Positions 57,309 through 64,000 of a stretch of 64,000 nucleotides of DNA are shown one piece after another. Each line of letters begins with the position of its first letter. Position 1 is the stretch's first letter. The DNA is taken from NCBI RefSeq assembly GCF_013410355.1, contig NZ_JACCFI010000001.1, forward strand, positions 1,984,001 through 2,048,000. Direction: 5' to 3'. The translations under genes and the position numbers were made by a program. This DNA comes from Agromyces hippuratus (GTDB lineage Bacteria > Actinomycetota > Actinomycetes > Actinomycetales > Microbacteriaceae). The notes beneath the pieces were generated by a model. The model was not told where the DNA came from. It did no database searches and was given only the letters and a program-made list of their open reading frames with translations.

Positions 57309-58292
57309 TCAGTCCTCCTGGCCGAAGGCGCGTCGCTGCACGACGCGGAGGAACAGGAAGGAGATGGCGAACGTCGCGACGGCGATGATCACCGAGGTGG
57401 CCGCGGCCGAGTAGATGTCGTCGCGCGTGAACGCGTCGCGGTAGACGTACATGAGCGGCGACCAGGTCGTCGAGAGGCTGTTGGTGAGCGGCCGCAGCGT
57501 GGTCGGCTCGGCGAAGACCTGCAGCGTCGCGATCATCGAGAACAGCGCGGTCATGATGAGCGCGGGCATGATGATCGGCACCTTGATGCGCAGCGCGATC
57601 TGGCGCTCGCTCGCGCCGTCGATGCGCGCGGCCTCGTAGATCTCGGTCGGCACGGCCTTCAGCGAGGTGTACATCACGATCATGTTGAAGCCGACGCCGC
57701 CCCAGAGCCCGATGTTCGCGATGGCGAACACGACGAGGCCGGGCGAGAGCAGCGAGGGCACGTCGTCCCACCCGAGCTGCTCGAAGATCCAGTAGAACGG
57801 GCTGACCGCCGGCAGGTAGAGGAAGCCCCAGAGCAGCGACGAGATGACCGCGGGCACCGCGTAGGGCAGGAAGATCGAGACCCGCGAGAAGCCCTTCGCC
57901 CCCGTGCGCCGCGCGTCGAGCAGCAGCGCGAAGAGCAGCGCGAGGCCGAGCATCGTCGGCACGAGGATGAGCCCGTAGACGAGCACCCGGCCGACGCTCG
58001 CGAGGAACTCGGGGTCGGTGAACGTGGCGACGTAGTTCTCGAGGCCGGCGAAGGCGCGGGTGCGCGAGCCCGAACCGAGACCGAGGCCCGACACGAGCTC
58101 CTTCTGGAACGAGAGCACGAAGGTGTAGAGGATCGGCGCGGCCATGAACAGCGTGAAGAGCACGATGCCGGGCGCGAGCATCATCCACGGGATGACGTGA
58201 CGGCGGGCGGCGCTGCGCCGTTTCGCCGGATGCTGCGGCGCGGGCCGGGCCGGCCGGGTAGCGCCGCTCGGGGCGTCGACCGTTGCGGTCAT
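57309..58292 (-). CDS. sugar ABC transporter permease (MalF-like)
   Basis: The 327-residue protein has a basic proline-rich N-terminus, six membrane segments and the EAA loop EAARIDGASERQIALRIKVPII at about 221-242. It pairs with the MalG-like permease in a CUT1 importer. AAGGACC precedes the ATG at 58292. A 15-bp hairpin lies between this gene and the binding-protein gene upstream, which would lower permease expression relative to the binding protein. Confidence 0.94.
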   Translation of the reverse strand: MTATVDAPSGATRPARPAPQHPAKRRSAARRHVIPWMMLAPGIVLFTLFMAAPILYTFVLSFQKELVSGLGLGSGSRTRAFAGLENYVATFTDPEFLASVGRVLVYGLILVPTMLGLALLFALLLDARRTGAKGFSRVSIFLPYAVPAVISSLLWGFLYLPAVSPFYWIFEQLGWDDVPSLLSPGLVVFAIANIGLWGGVGFNMIVMYTSLKAVPTEIYEAARIDGASERQIALRIKVPIIMPALIMTALFSMIATLQVFAEPTTLRPLTNSLSTTWSPLMYVYRDAFTRDDIYSAAATSVIIAVATFAISFLFLRVVQRRAFGQED

Positions 58293-58327
58293 GTGTCGGT
58301 CCTTCCAGGGGGCGGGTGGAGCTGGTG

Positions 58328-58360
58328 GTGAGGGGGCGCCGCGGCGCGGCGCCCCCTCAC
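58328..58360 (-). terminator. intercistronic hairpin after the binding-protein gene
   Basis: GTGAGGGGGCGCCGC (58328-58342) pairs perfectly over 15 bp with 58346-58360 around a 3-nt loop. It is 8 nt beyond the binding-protein stop and 36 nt before the permease start, and acts most likely as a partial terminator or 3'-end stabiliser. Confidence 0.8.
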
Positions 58361-58367
58361 GCGCGAG

Positions 58368-59675
58368 CTAGTCGGCGACGGTGAAGCCGCTCGACTCCAG
58401 GTCGTCGACCGTGATCTGCTGCATCGCCGCGACCGCGTCGAGGAACGCCTGCCGGGTCTTCGACTCGGCCGCCTTCGCGAACTCGTCGTTGTAGGCGCTG
58501 AACGCGACGTTCACGTTCGGGCCGTACTGGAACGGCGCGACCGACTGGGCGGCCTCGGCCGCGACGTCGTAGAAGTCGGGCTGGTTGCTGAAGAACTCGG
58601 GCGCCCCCGAGAGGGTGGATGCCGCGGCATCCGTCGAGGCCGGGTAGATGCCGGTCTCGGTGACGAGGGCCTGCACGGCGTCGGGGTCGGTGTTCAGCCA
58701 GGTGGCGAACTTCACCGCGGCGTCGACGTGCTCCGACTGCGAGGTGACCGCCGTCGACGAGCCGCCCCAGTTGCCGTTGGAGTCGCCATCGCCCCAGTTC
58801 GGCAGGGTCGCGGCCTTCCACAGGCCCGCGGTGTCGGCGGCATTGCCGCTCAGCACGCCGGGGCCCCAGACTGCGCCGAGCCAGCCGGCCTGCGTGCCGT
58901 CGTTCAGGGCTGCGTTCCACTCGGGGGTGTACATCGGCTTGTTGTCGATCACGCCCTCCTCGACGAGCCCGCCCCAGTAGTCGGCGACCTGCTGCGTGGG
59001 CTCCTCGTCGATGCCGACGCCCCAGGCGTCGCCGTCGATCGACCACCACTCGGCCTCGGCCTGCTGCGCGAGCCCTGCGAACCAGCCGGCGTCGTTCGAC
59101 GAGAAGGTGCCGAGGTACTTGCTCGGGTCGGCCGCGTGCAGTGCCCGGGCCGTCTCGGCGTACTCGTCCCACGTGGTCGGCACGGTGAGGCCGAGCTGGG
59201 TGAAGATGTCGTCGCGGTAGTAGAACATCATGGGCCCGGTGTCCTGCGGGATCGCGTAGAGCGCGTCGCCGCCGAGGGTGACGGAGTCCCACACGCCCGA
59301 CGGGAACTCGCCCGAGAGGTCGGCGGCGCTCGTGCCGGCGAGGTCGGCGAGCGCGTCGCTCGAGACGAGCGTCGGGATCTTCTGGTACTCGGCCTGGATC
59401 AGGTCGGGTGCGCCGCTGCCGGCCTTGATCGCCGTGAGCAGCTTGGTGATCGCGGGGTCGCCGCCGTCCTGCTTGTTGACGGTGACCTGGATGTCGGGGT
59501 TCTCGTCGTTCCAGAGGTCGACGACCTTGTCGAGGTTCGGCGCCCAGGCCCAGTAGGTGAGTTCCACCGGGTCGTCGGCGCTGCCTCCGGAACCGGCATC
59601 GGCCGAGCAACCGGTCATGATCAGCGCTGCTGCGGCAACGGCTGCAACGGCGCCGGTGCGGAATGCTGCACGCAT
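58368..59675 (-). CDS. sugar-binding lipoprotein of the ABC importer
   Basis: The 435-residue protein is a CUT1 extracellular solute-binding protein with lipobox MTGC (acylated C23), a Gly/Ser linker, then VELTYWAWAPNLDKVVDLWNDENPDIQVTV, the usual first strand-helix of the family. GPMMFYYRDDIFTQLGLTVPTTWDEY and the aromatic-rich segments line the ligand cleft. It sits on the outer membrane face and captures oligosaccharide. AAGGAGG is a perfect ribosome site. The promoter upstream is a good TTGACA box. Beta-1,4-galacto-oligosaccharide is the likely ligand from the neighbouring GH53 and GH42 genes. Confidence 0.94.
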   Translation of the reverse strand: MRAAFRTGAVAAVAAAALIMTGCSADAGSGGSADDPVELTYWAWAPNLDKVVDLWNDENPDIQVTVNKQDGGDPAITKLLTAIKAGSGAPDLIQAEYQKIPTLVSSDALADLAGTSAADLSGEFPSGVWDSVTLGGDALYAIPQDTGPMMFYYRDDIFTQLGLTVPTTWDEYAETARALHAADPSKYLGTFSSNDAGWFAGLAQQAEAEWWSIDGDAWGVGIDEEPTQQVADYWGGLVEEGVIDNKPMYTPEWNAALNDGTQAGWLGAVWGPGVLSGNAADTAGLWKAATLPNWGDGDSNGNWGGSSTAVTSQSEHVDAAVKFATWLNTDPDAVQALVTETGIYPASTDAAASTLSGAPEFFSNQPDFYDVAAEAAQSVAPFQYGPNVNVAFSAYNDEFAKAAESKTRQAFLDAVAAMQQITVDDLESSGFTVAD

Positions 59676-59763
59676 TCGTCCTCCTTGTCGAAAGCTGTGA
59701 TTGCGGATGCCCCGTGGCCGCACGCGATCGAGAGAGGACCACGCTGTGCCTGTGAGCGATCCC

Positions 59764-59792
59764 AGTAACGCACAGCCTCGCTTTCATGTCAA
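59764..59792 (-). promoter_or_regulatory. promoter of the importer operon
   Basis: TTGACA (59792-59787) is followed after exactly 17 nt by GTTACT (59769-59764). CTGTG/CACAG half-sites, as in the dyad at 59836, flank the -10 region (GCTGTG at 59743, CACAGC at 59771). Confidence 0.65.
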
Positions 59793-59835
59793 CTCCGGGC
59801 TTATTAGATGGCGTAACGATCTCGACCTGTGTTAG

Positions 59836-59855
59836 AACTGTGACCGCACACAGTT
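59836..59855. promoter_or_regulatory. candidate LacI operator before the GH42 gene
   Basis: AACTGTG-N6-CACAGTT is a 20-bp dyad with perfect 7-bp arms, 18 nt upstream of the GH42 ATG. A weak -10-like TTAGAA lies against its left edge, so bound repressor would cover the transcription start. Confidence 0.7.
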
Positions 59856-59872
59856 TCAAGGGAGAACACTCC

Positions 59873-62014
59873 ATGCCTTCGCAGCCTGCGCCGACCTCAC
59901 GCCCAGCCCCCGTCACGGGCGCCGAGGCGACCACCGCCGCCGCTTCCGCGGCCTCGACGTCGACGACCTCGGCGGCTCCGTCGCCGGCCGCGTCCGCGTC
60001 AGCGGCGCCGGTCCGCAGCGGCTGGATGCCCGGCACCTCGTCGATCCGCTTCGGCGGCGACTACAACCCCGAGCAGTGGACCCGTGAGACCTGGCTCGAG
60101 GACATCGAGCTCATGCGCGAGGCCGGCGTGAACCTCGTGAGCGTCGGCATCTTCTCGTGGGCGCTGCTCGAGCCGCGCGAGGGCGAGTACGACTTCGCGT
60201 TCCTCGACGAGGTGCTCGACCTGCTCGCGGGTGCCGGCATCGACGTCGACCTCGGCACCCCCACGACCGTGCCGCCGGCCTGGTTCTGGAAGGCGTACCC
60301 TCAGGCGCGGCCCGTGACCCGCGACGGCGTCGCCCTCGGCTTCGGGTCGCGCGGCATCGTGAGCCCGAGCAGCCCCGAGTACCGCCGCGCGGCGTCGGCG
60401 ATCGCCGAGCGGCTCGCCGAGCGCTACGCGCAGCACCCCGCGGTCGTCATGTGGCACGTGCACAACGAGTACGGCGCGCCCGTCTCCGAGAGCTTCGACG
60501 AGGCATCCGTCGCGAACTTCCGTCGCTGGCTCGCCGCGCGCTACGGATCGCTCGACGCGCTGAACCGCGCGTGGGGCACGACCTTCTGGGGGCAGGTCTA
60601 CGGCGAGTGGGACGAGATCGACGCACCGCGCCAGTCCGCGAGTGTCTCGAACCCCGCCCACCAGCTCGACTTCAAGCGGTTCAGCTCCGACGCGCTGCTC
60701 GAGTGCTTCGTGCTCGAGCGCGACGCGATCCGCCGGCACGCGACGCAGCCCGTCACGACGAACTTCATGGCCACGAGCTGCCCCTCGGTCGACTACTGGA
60801 GGTGGGCGCCCGAGGTCGACATCGTCTCGAACGACCACTACCTCACGGCCTCGCGCATCGACGCCCACGTGATGCTCGCGATGGACGCCGACTTCACCCG
60901 CTCGCTCGCGGCCGGCCGCCCGTGGGTGCTCATGGAGCACTCGACCTCGGCGGTCAACTGGCAGCCGCGCAACGTGGCGAAGCGCCCCGGCGAGCTCGCG
61001 CGCAACAGCATGGCCCACCTCGCCCGCGGCGCCGATGCGATCATGTTCTTCCAGTTCCGGGCGAGCCGGTTCGGCGCCGAGAAGTTCCACTCGGCGATGC
61101 TCCCCCACGCCGGCCGTTCGTCGCGCGTGTGGAAGGAGGTCGTGGGGCTCGGTGAGCTCGTGGGCGACCTGTCGGAACTGCGCGGCAGCCGGGTCGAGGC
61201 ATCCGTCGCCGTGATCTGGAGCACCGAGTCGTTCTGGGCGCAGGAGCTCGAGTGGCGCCCCTCGGTCGACCTCTCGCACCGCGAGCGGCTCGAGGCGTTC
61301 TACTCCGAGCTCTGGAAGCTCGGGGTGACCGTCGACTTCGTGCACCCCGGCGCCGACCTGTCGGGCTACTCGGCCGTGTTCGCGCCGTCGCTGTACCTGC
61401 TCGACGAGGCGTCAACCGCCAACCTGCAGGCCTATGTGGCCGGCGGCGGCGTGCTCGCCGTGTCGTACTTCTCGGGCATCGTCGACGAGTTCGACTCAGT
61501 GCCGGCCGGTCCGTTCCCGGGCCGCCTGCGCGAGGTGCTGGGGCTGGCGATCGAGGAGTTCCAGCCGCTCCGCGAGGGCGGCCTCGTCGAGCTCACCAAC
61601 GGGTCGAGCGGCGCCGTGTGGACCGACGAGATCCACCTCGAGGGCGCGGCCGCCGTCGAGGGCTTCGTCGACGGACCTGCCGCGGGCCTGCCCGCCATCA
61701 CCCGCAACGCGCTCGGCGACGGCGCCGCCTGGTACCTCTCGACGAGGCTCGACGGCGACGAGCTCGCCGCGTTCATCGGGGGCGTGCTCGCCGATGCCGG
61801 CCTCGAGGTCGCGCCGCCGCCGACCGGGCTCGAACGCGTCTTCCGCGTCGCGGGCGACGGCACCCGCTTCGTCGTCGCGATCAACCACGCCAAGACCGAC
61901 GCGGTGATCGCGGCGGCGGGCGTCGATGTCGCGACCGGCGAAGCGACGGATGCCTCGACGCTCGTGCCGGCCGGCGGCACCCGGGTCATCCGGCTTGCGG
62001 CGAGCGAGGGGTAA
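59873..62014 (+). CDS. GH42 beta-galactosidase
   Basis: The 713-residue protein has the GH42 barrel at about 55-430: FGGDYNPEQW, the acid/base E199 in WHVHNEYG and the nucleophile E355 in LMEHSTSAVNW. A trimerisation domain and a beta-sandwich follow. The first 45 residues are an unusual Ala/Ser/Thr/Pro-rich low-complexity tail without signal-peptide features, so the enzyme should act in the cytoplasm on imported galacto-oligosaccharides. GGGAG precedes the ATG. It is divergent from the importer operon and followed by the GH53 gene. Confidence 0.94.
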   Translation: MPSQPAPTSRPAPVTGAEATTAAASAASTSTTSAAPSPAASASAAPVRSGWMPGTSSIRFGGDYNPEQWTRETWLEDIELMREAGVNLVSVGIFSWALLEPREGEYDFAFLDEVLDLLAGAGIDVDLGTPTTVPPAWFWKAYPQARPVTRDGVALGFGSRGIVSPSSPEYRRAASAIAERLAERYAQHPAVVMWHVHNEYGAPVSESFDEASVANFRRWLAARYGSLDALNRAWGTTFWGQVYGEWDEIDAPRQSASVSNPAHQLDFKRFSSDALLECFVLERDAIRRHATQPVTTNFMATSCPSVDYWRWAPEVDIVSNDHYLTASRIDAHVMLAMDADFTRSLAAGRPWVLMEHSTSAVNWQPRNVAKRPGELARNSMAHLARGADAIMFFQFRASRFGAEKFHSAMLPHAGRSSRVWKEVVGLGELVGDLSELRGSRVEASVAVIWSTESFWAQELEWRPSVDLSHRERLEAFYSELWKLGVTVDFVHPGADLSGYSAVFAPSLYLLDEASTANLQAYVAGGGVLAVSYFSGIVDEFDSVPAGPFPGRLREVLGLAIEEFQPLREGGLVELTNGSSGAVWTDEIHLEGAAAVEGFVDGPAAGLPAITRNALGDGAAWYLSTRLDGDELAAFIGGVLADAGLEVAPPPTGLERVFRVAGDGTRFVVAINHAKTDAVIAAAGVDVATGEATDASTLVPAGGTRVIRLAASEG

Positions 62015-62055
62015 CCGGCACCAGACCAGCACCACCAGAACCGAACACCGCAGCG

Positions 62056-62094
62056 TCGCGGATCCGTTCGCCCGACTCGGGCGGCGACCCGCGA
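62056..62094 (+). terminator. intercistronic hairpin between GH42 and GH53 genes
   Basis: TCGCGG (62056-62061) pairs with CCGCGA (62089-62094), enclosing CGCCCGA-C-TCGGGCG (62069-62083). It may attenuate or separate transcription. Confidence 0.45.
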
Positions 62095-62122
62095 GGCTGC
62101 CAGATCGAGAGGGACACGGATC

Positions 62123-64000
62123 GTGCAGAGACAACCAGGAAGGGCCGGGGCGGCAGCCCTGGCGGCGACCCTCGCCACCCTGATCGCGATACCCGCGGGG
62201 GCTTCGGCTGCCGCGGAATCCGAACCGGGTGACGGCCCGGTCGAGGCGGGCATCTCCGTCGCGAAGGTCGACGGCCTCTCCCCCGACTTCGTGAACGGCG
62301 TCGACGTCTCGACGGTGCTCTCGCTCGAAGAGAGCGGCGTGGTCTTCCGCGATGGGTCGGGCGCGCCTGCCGATCTCTTCGACGTGCTCGCCGCCGACGG
62401 CGTGAACGCCGTGCGCGTGCGGGTGTGGAACGACCCGTTCGACGCGACCGGCCGCGGCTACGGCGGCGGCGACGTCGACGTCGCACGCGCCGTCGAGATC
62501 GGGCAGCGGGCCACCGCGGCGGGCCTCGAAGTTCTCGTCGACTTCCACTACTCCGACTTCTGGGCCGACCCCGGGCGCCAGCTCGTGCCGAAGGCGTGGG
62601 CAGGGCTCAGCGACGCCGAGACCGTGACCGCGCTGCACGACTTCACGGTGTCGTCGCTGCGGGCGTTCGAGGCGGCCGGCGTCGACGTGTCGATGGTGCA
62701 GATCGGCAACGAGACGAACAATGCGATCGCCGGGCACACGCGTGCCGGCACGGCGATCGACGCGCAGTTCGCAGCCCTCGTCTCGGCGGGCAGCGCGGCC
62801 GTGCGCGAGACGCTGCCCGACGCGCTCGTCGCGGTGCACTTCACCAACCCCGAGACGCCCGGCCGCTACGCGACCTACGCCGCTGGCCTCGCGCAGTTCG
62901 GCGTCGATTACGACGTCTTCGCGAGCTCGTACTACCCGTACTGGCACGGCACCACCGAGAACCTCACGGCGGTGCTCGACGACATCGCGACGAGCTACGG
63001 CAAGCAGGTGATGGTCGCCGAGACCTCGTGGGCGCGCACCCTCGACGACGGCGACGGGTACGGCAATGTCATCGGCGCGAGCGGCATCACCGGGCAGTAC
63101 CCCGTGAGCGTGCAGGGCCAGGCGACCCAGCTGCGCGACGTGATCGCCGCGGTCGCCGCCGTCGGCGACGCGGGCCTCGGCGTCTTCTACTGGGAGCCCG
63201 CGTGGCTGCCCGTCGGGCCGCCGAGCGAGGTCGAGGCGAACCGGGTGCTCTGGGAGCGCGACGGCTCGGGGTGGGCGACGAGCGCCGCGAGCGACTACGA
63301 CCCCGTGCACGTCGGCGAGTTCTACGGCGGCTCGGCGTGGGACAACCAGTCGCTCTTCGCGTGGGACGGCACGCCCCTCGAGTCGCTGCGCACCTTCGAG
63401 TACGTCGTCACCGGTGCGGTCGCCCCGCGCGCGATCACGACGATCGAGCAGGTCGCGCTGACGGTGACGGATGGCTCGCCGGTGACCCTGCCCGACACGA
63501 TCGCCGTGGAGTTCAACGACGGCACCACGGAGCATCCGTCGGTCGAATGGAGCAGCGCGGTCGACTGGATCCGCGGACCGGGGTCGTACTCGATTCCCGG
63601 CACGACCGACTCGGGCCTGCAGGTCACGGCGACGGTCGACGTGGTCTCCCCGAACTTCGTGCAGAACCCGGGCTTCGAGAGCAGCGACATGGGCGCGTGG
63701 CAGCTCACCGGGCCCGCCTCGCGCCAGGAGAGCGCCGATGCGTCCGCCGGCGACTTCGCCGTGACGTTCTGGAACGGCGGGGCCTACGAGACCTCGGCGA
63801 CGCAGACCCTCACGGGCGTGCCCGCCGGCACCTACGTGCTCGAGGCGACGACGCAGGGCACGAACAGCCCGTCGACCGACAGTCGCGTGCTCTTGGCGAC
63901 CACGTCGGCCGGCTCGTGGAGCGCACCGCTCGAGTTCACGGCGTGGAACGAGTTCCACACCGCGTCGGTGCCTGGCGTCGTGGTCGGGGCTGACGGCGTC
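62123..64000 (+). CDS. secreted GH53 endo-beta-1,4-galactanase, cut by the window end
   Basis: Translation from GTG at 62123 stays open for 626 codons to the edge. A signal peptide covers about residues 1-32 (ALAATLATLIAIPAGASA). The GH53 barrel (about 45-395) starts AGISVAKVDGLSP and has VRVRVWNDPFD, the acid/base E197 in VQIGNETNNA and the nucleophile E300 in VMVAETSWA. An Ig-like Big_4-type domain follows (about 434-509), then a galactan-binding-like module beginning NPGFESSDMGAWQL that runs off the end. It would cut beta-1,4-galactan outside the cell and feed the adjacent importer. AGAGGGA is the ribosome site. The C-terminus is not seen. Confidence 0.92.
   Translation, partial: MQRQPGRAGAAALAATLATLIAIPAGASAAAESEPGDGPVEAGISVAKVDGLSPDFVNGVDVSTVLSLEESGVVFRDGSGAPADLFDVLAADGVNAVRVRVWNDPFDATGRGYGGGDVDVARAVEIGQRATAAGLEVLVDFHYSDFWADPGRQLVPKAWAGLSDAETVTALHDFTVSSLRAFEAAGVDVSMVQIGNETNNAIAGHTRAGTAIDAQFAALVSAGSAAVRETLPDALVAVHFTNPETPGRYATYAAGLAQFGVDYDVFASSYYPYWHGTTENLTAVLDDIATSYGKQVMVAETSWARTLDDGDGYGNVIGASGITGQYPVSVQGQATQLRDVIAAVAAVGDAGLGVFYWEPAWLPVGPPSEVEANRVLWERDGSGWATSAASDYDPVHVGEFYGGSAWDNQSLFAWDGTPLESLRTFEYVVTGAVAPRAITTIEQVALTVTDGSPVTLPDTIAVEFNDGTTEHPSVEWSSAVDWIRGPGSYSIPGTTDSGLQVTATVDVVSPNFVQNPGFESSDMGAWQLTGPASRQESADASAGDFAVTFWNGGAYETSATQTLTGVPAGTYVLEATTQGTNSPSTDSRVLLATTSAGSWSAPLEFTAWNEFHTASVPGVVVGADGV

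Noticed and set aside
62425..63993. A 522-codon plus-strand frame over the galactanase region
   Set aside because: It is a shadow of the GH53 gene in another frame. The GH53 frame starting at 62123 has a signal peptide and both catalytic glutamates.
1..64000. A biosynthetic gene cluster or prophage
   Set aside because: No polyketide, peptide-synthetase, terpene, integrase, capsid or terminase genes were seen. The neighbouring operons are unrelated metabolic, transport and surface functions.

Overview
The window looks like chromosomal DNA of a high-GC actinobacterium, most likely Microbacteriaceae (Agromyces or a close relative). This is inferred from roughly 70% GC, near-exclusive use of G/C-ending codons, many leaderless genes with a TANNNT box about 6 nt before the start codon, the very frequent heptamer GGATGCC/GGCATCC, and the gene families present. 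No rRNA, tRNA, CRISPR array, insertion sequence or phage gene was seen. About 57 protein genes fill the window, mostly in short operons or as single genes.

Layout. 1-5.3 kb: phosphoketolase, an alanine-rich membrane-anchored protein, an aldo/keto reductase and a GyrI-like protein. 5.4-7.5 kb: a VOC protein, an ArsR repressor plus SRPBCC protein with a perfect upstream dyad, and a second VOC protein. 7.6-11.0 kb: a MarR regulator divergent from an MFS exporter, aldo/keto reductase and DJ-1/PfpI protein, which looks like an electrophile or carbonyl stress cassette. 11.1-12.8 kb: a zinc-ribbon protein and two tandem cold-shock genes whose leaders share a 13-mer, a dyad and the ribosome site. 12.9-19.8 kb: VanZ-like, TauE/SafE and TM2 membrane proteins, an ECF42-type sigma factor with its DGPF/YCII partner, a GCS2-type ligase and small secreted proteins. 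19.9-25.7 kb: an AidB-like acyl-CoA dehydrogenase divergent from a two-gene heterodimeric ABC exporter. 25.9-35.5 kb: a large secreted M14 carboxypeptidase, an MFS transporter, a 1286-residue subtilase and a divergent TrmB/LuxR-like regulator.

35.5-43.8 kb: a 3-hydroxyacyl-CoA dehydrogenase co-transcribed with a MarR regulator (two copies of TGTTGC-N5-GCAACA upstream), a flavin/F420 oxidoreductase, VOC and MOSC proteins, a wall-anchored choice-of-anchor A protein, a DNA alkyltransferase, hemerythrin and MetE-like proteins, and two odd repeat-bearing intergenic segments. 43.8-46.3 kb: a DesK/NarL-type two-component system and a small membrane protein. 46.4-47.2 kb: a short lower-GC patch with a tiny zinc ribbon and a DUF4304-like protein. 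47.3-55.2 kb: a DUF222/HNH protein, glutaminase-STAS, a GH5 endoglycoceramidase-like enzyme, an MFS transporter, an FAD oxidase and small proteins.

55.4-64.0 kb is a beta-galactan utilisation locus. A secreted GH53 endo-galactanase (cut by the window end) would release oligosaccharides. A lipoprotein-dependent ABC importer would take them up, a cytoplasmic GH42 beta-galactosidase would hydrolyse them, and a LacI repressor would control expression. A perfect operator-like dyad lies before the GH42 gene, and a 15-bp hairpin separates the binding-protein gene from the permease genes.
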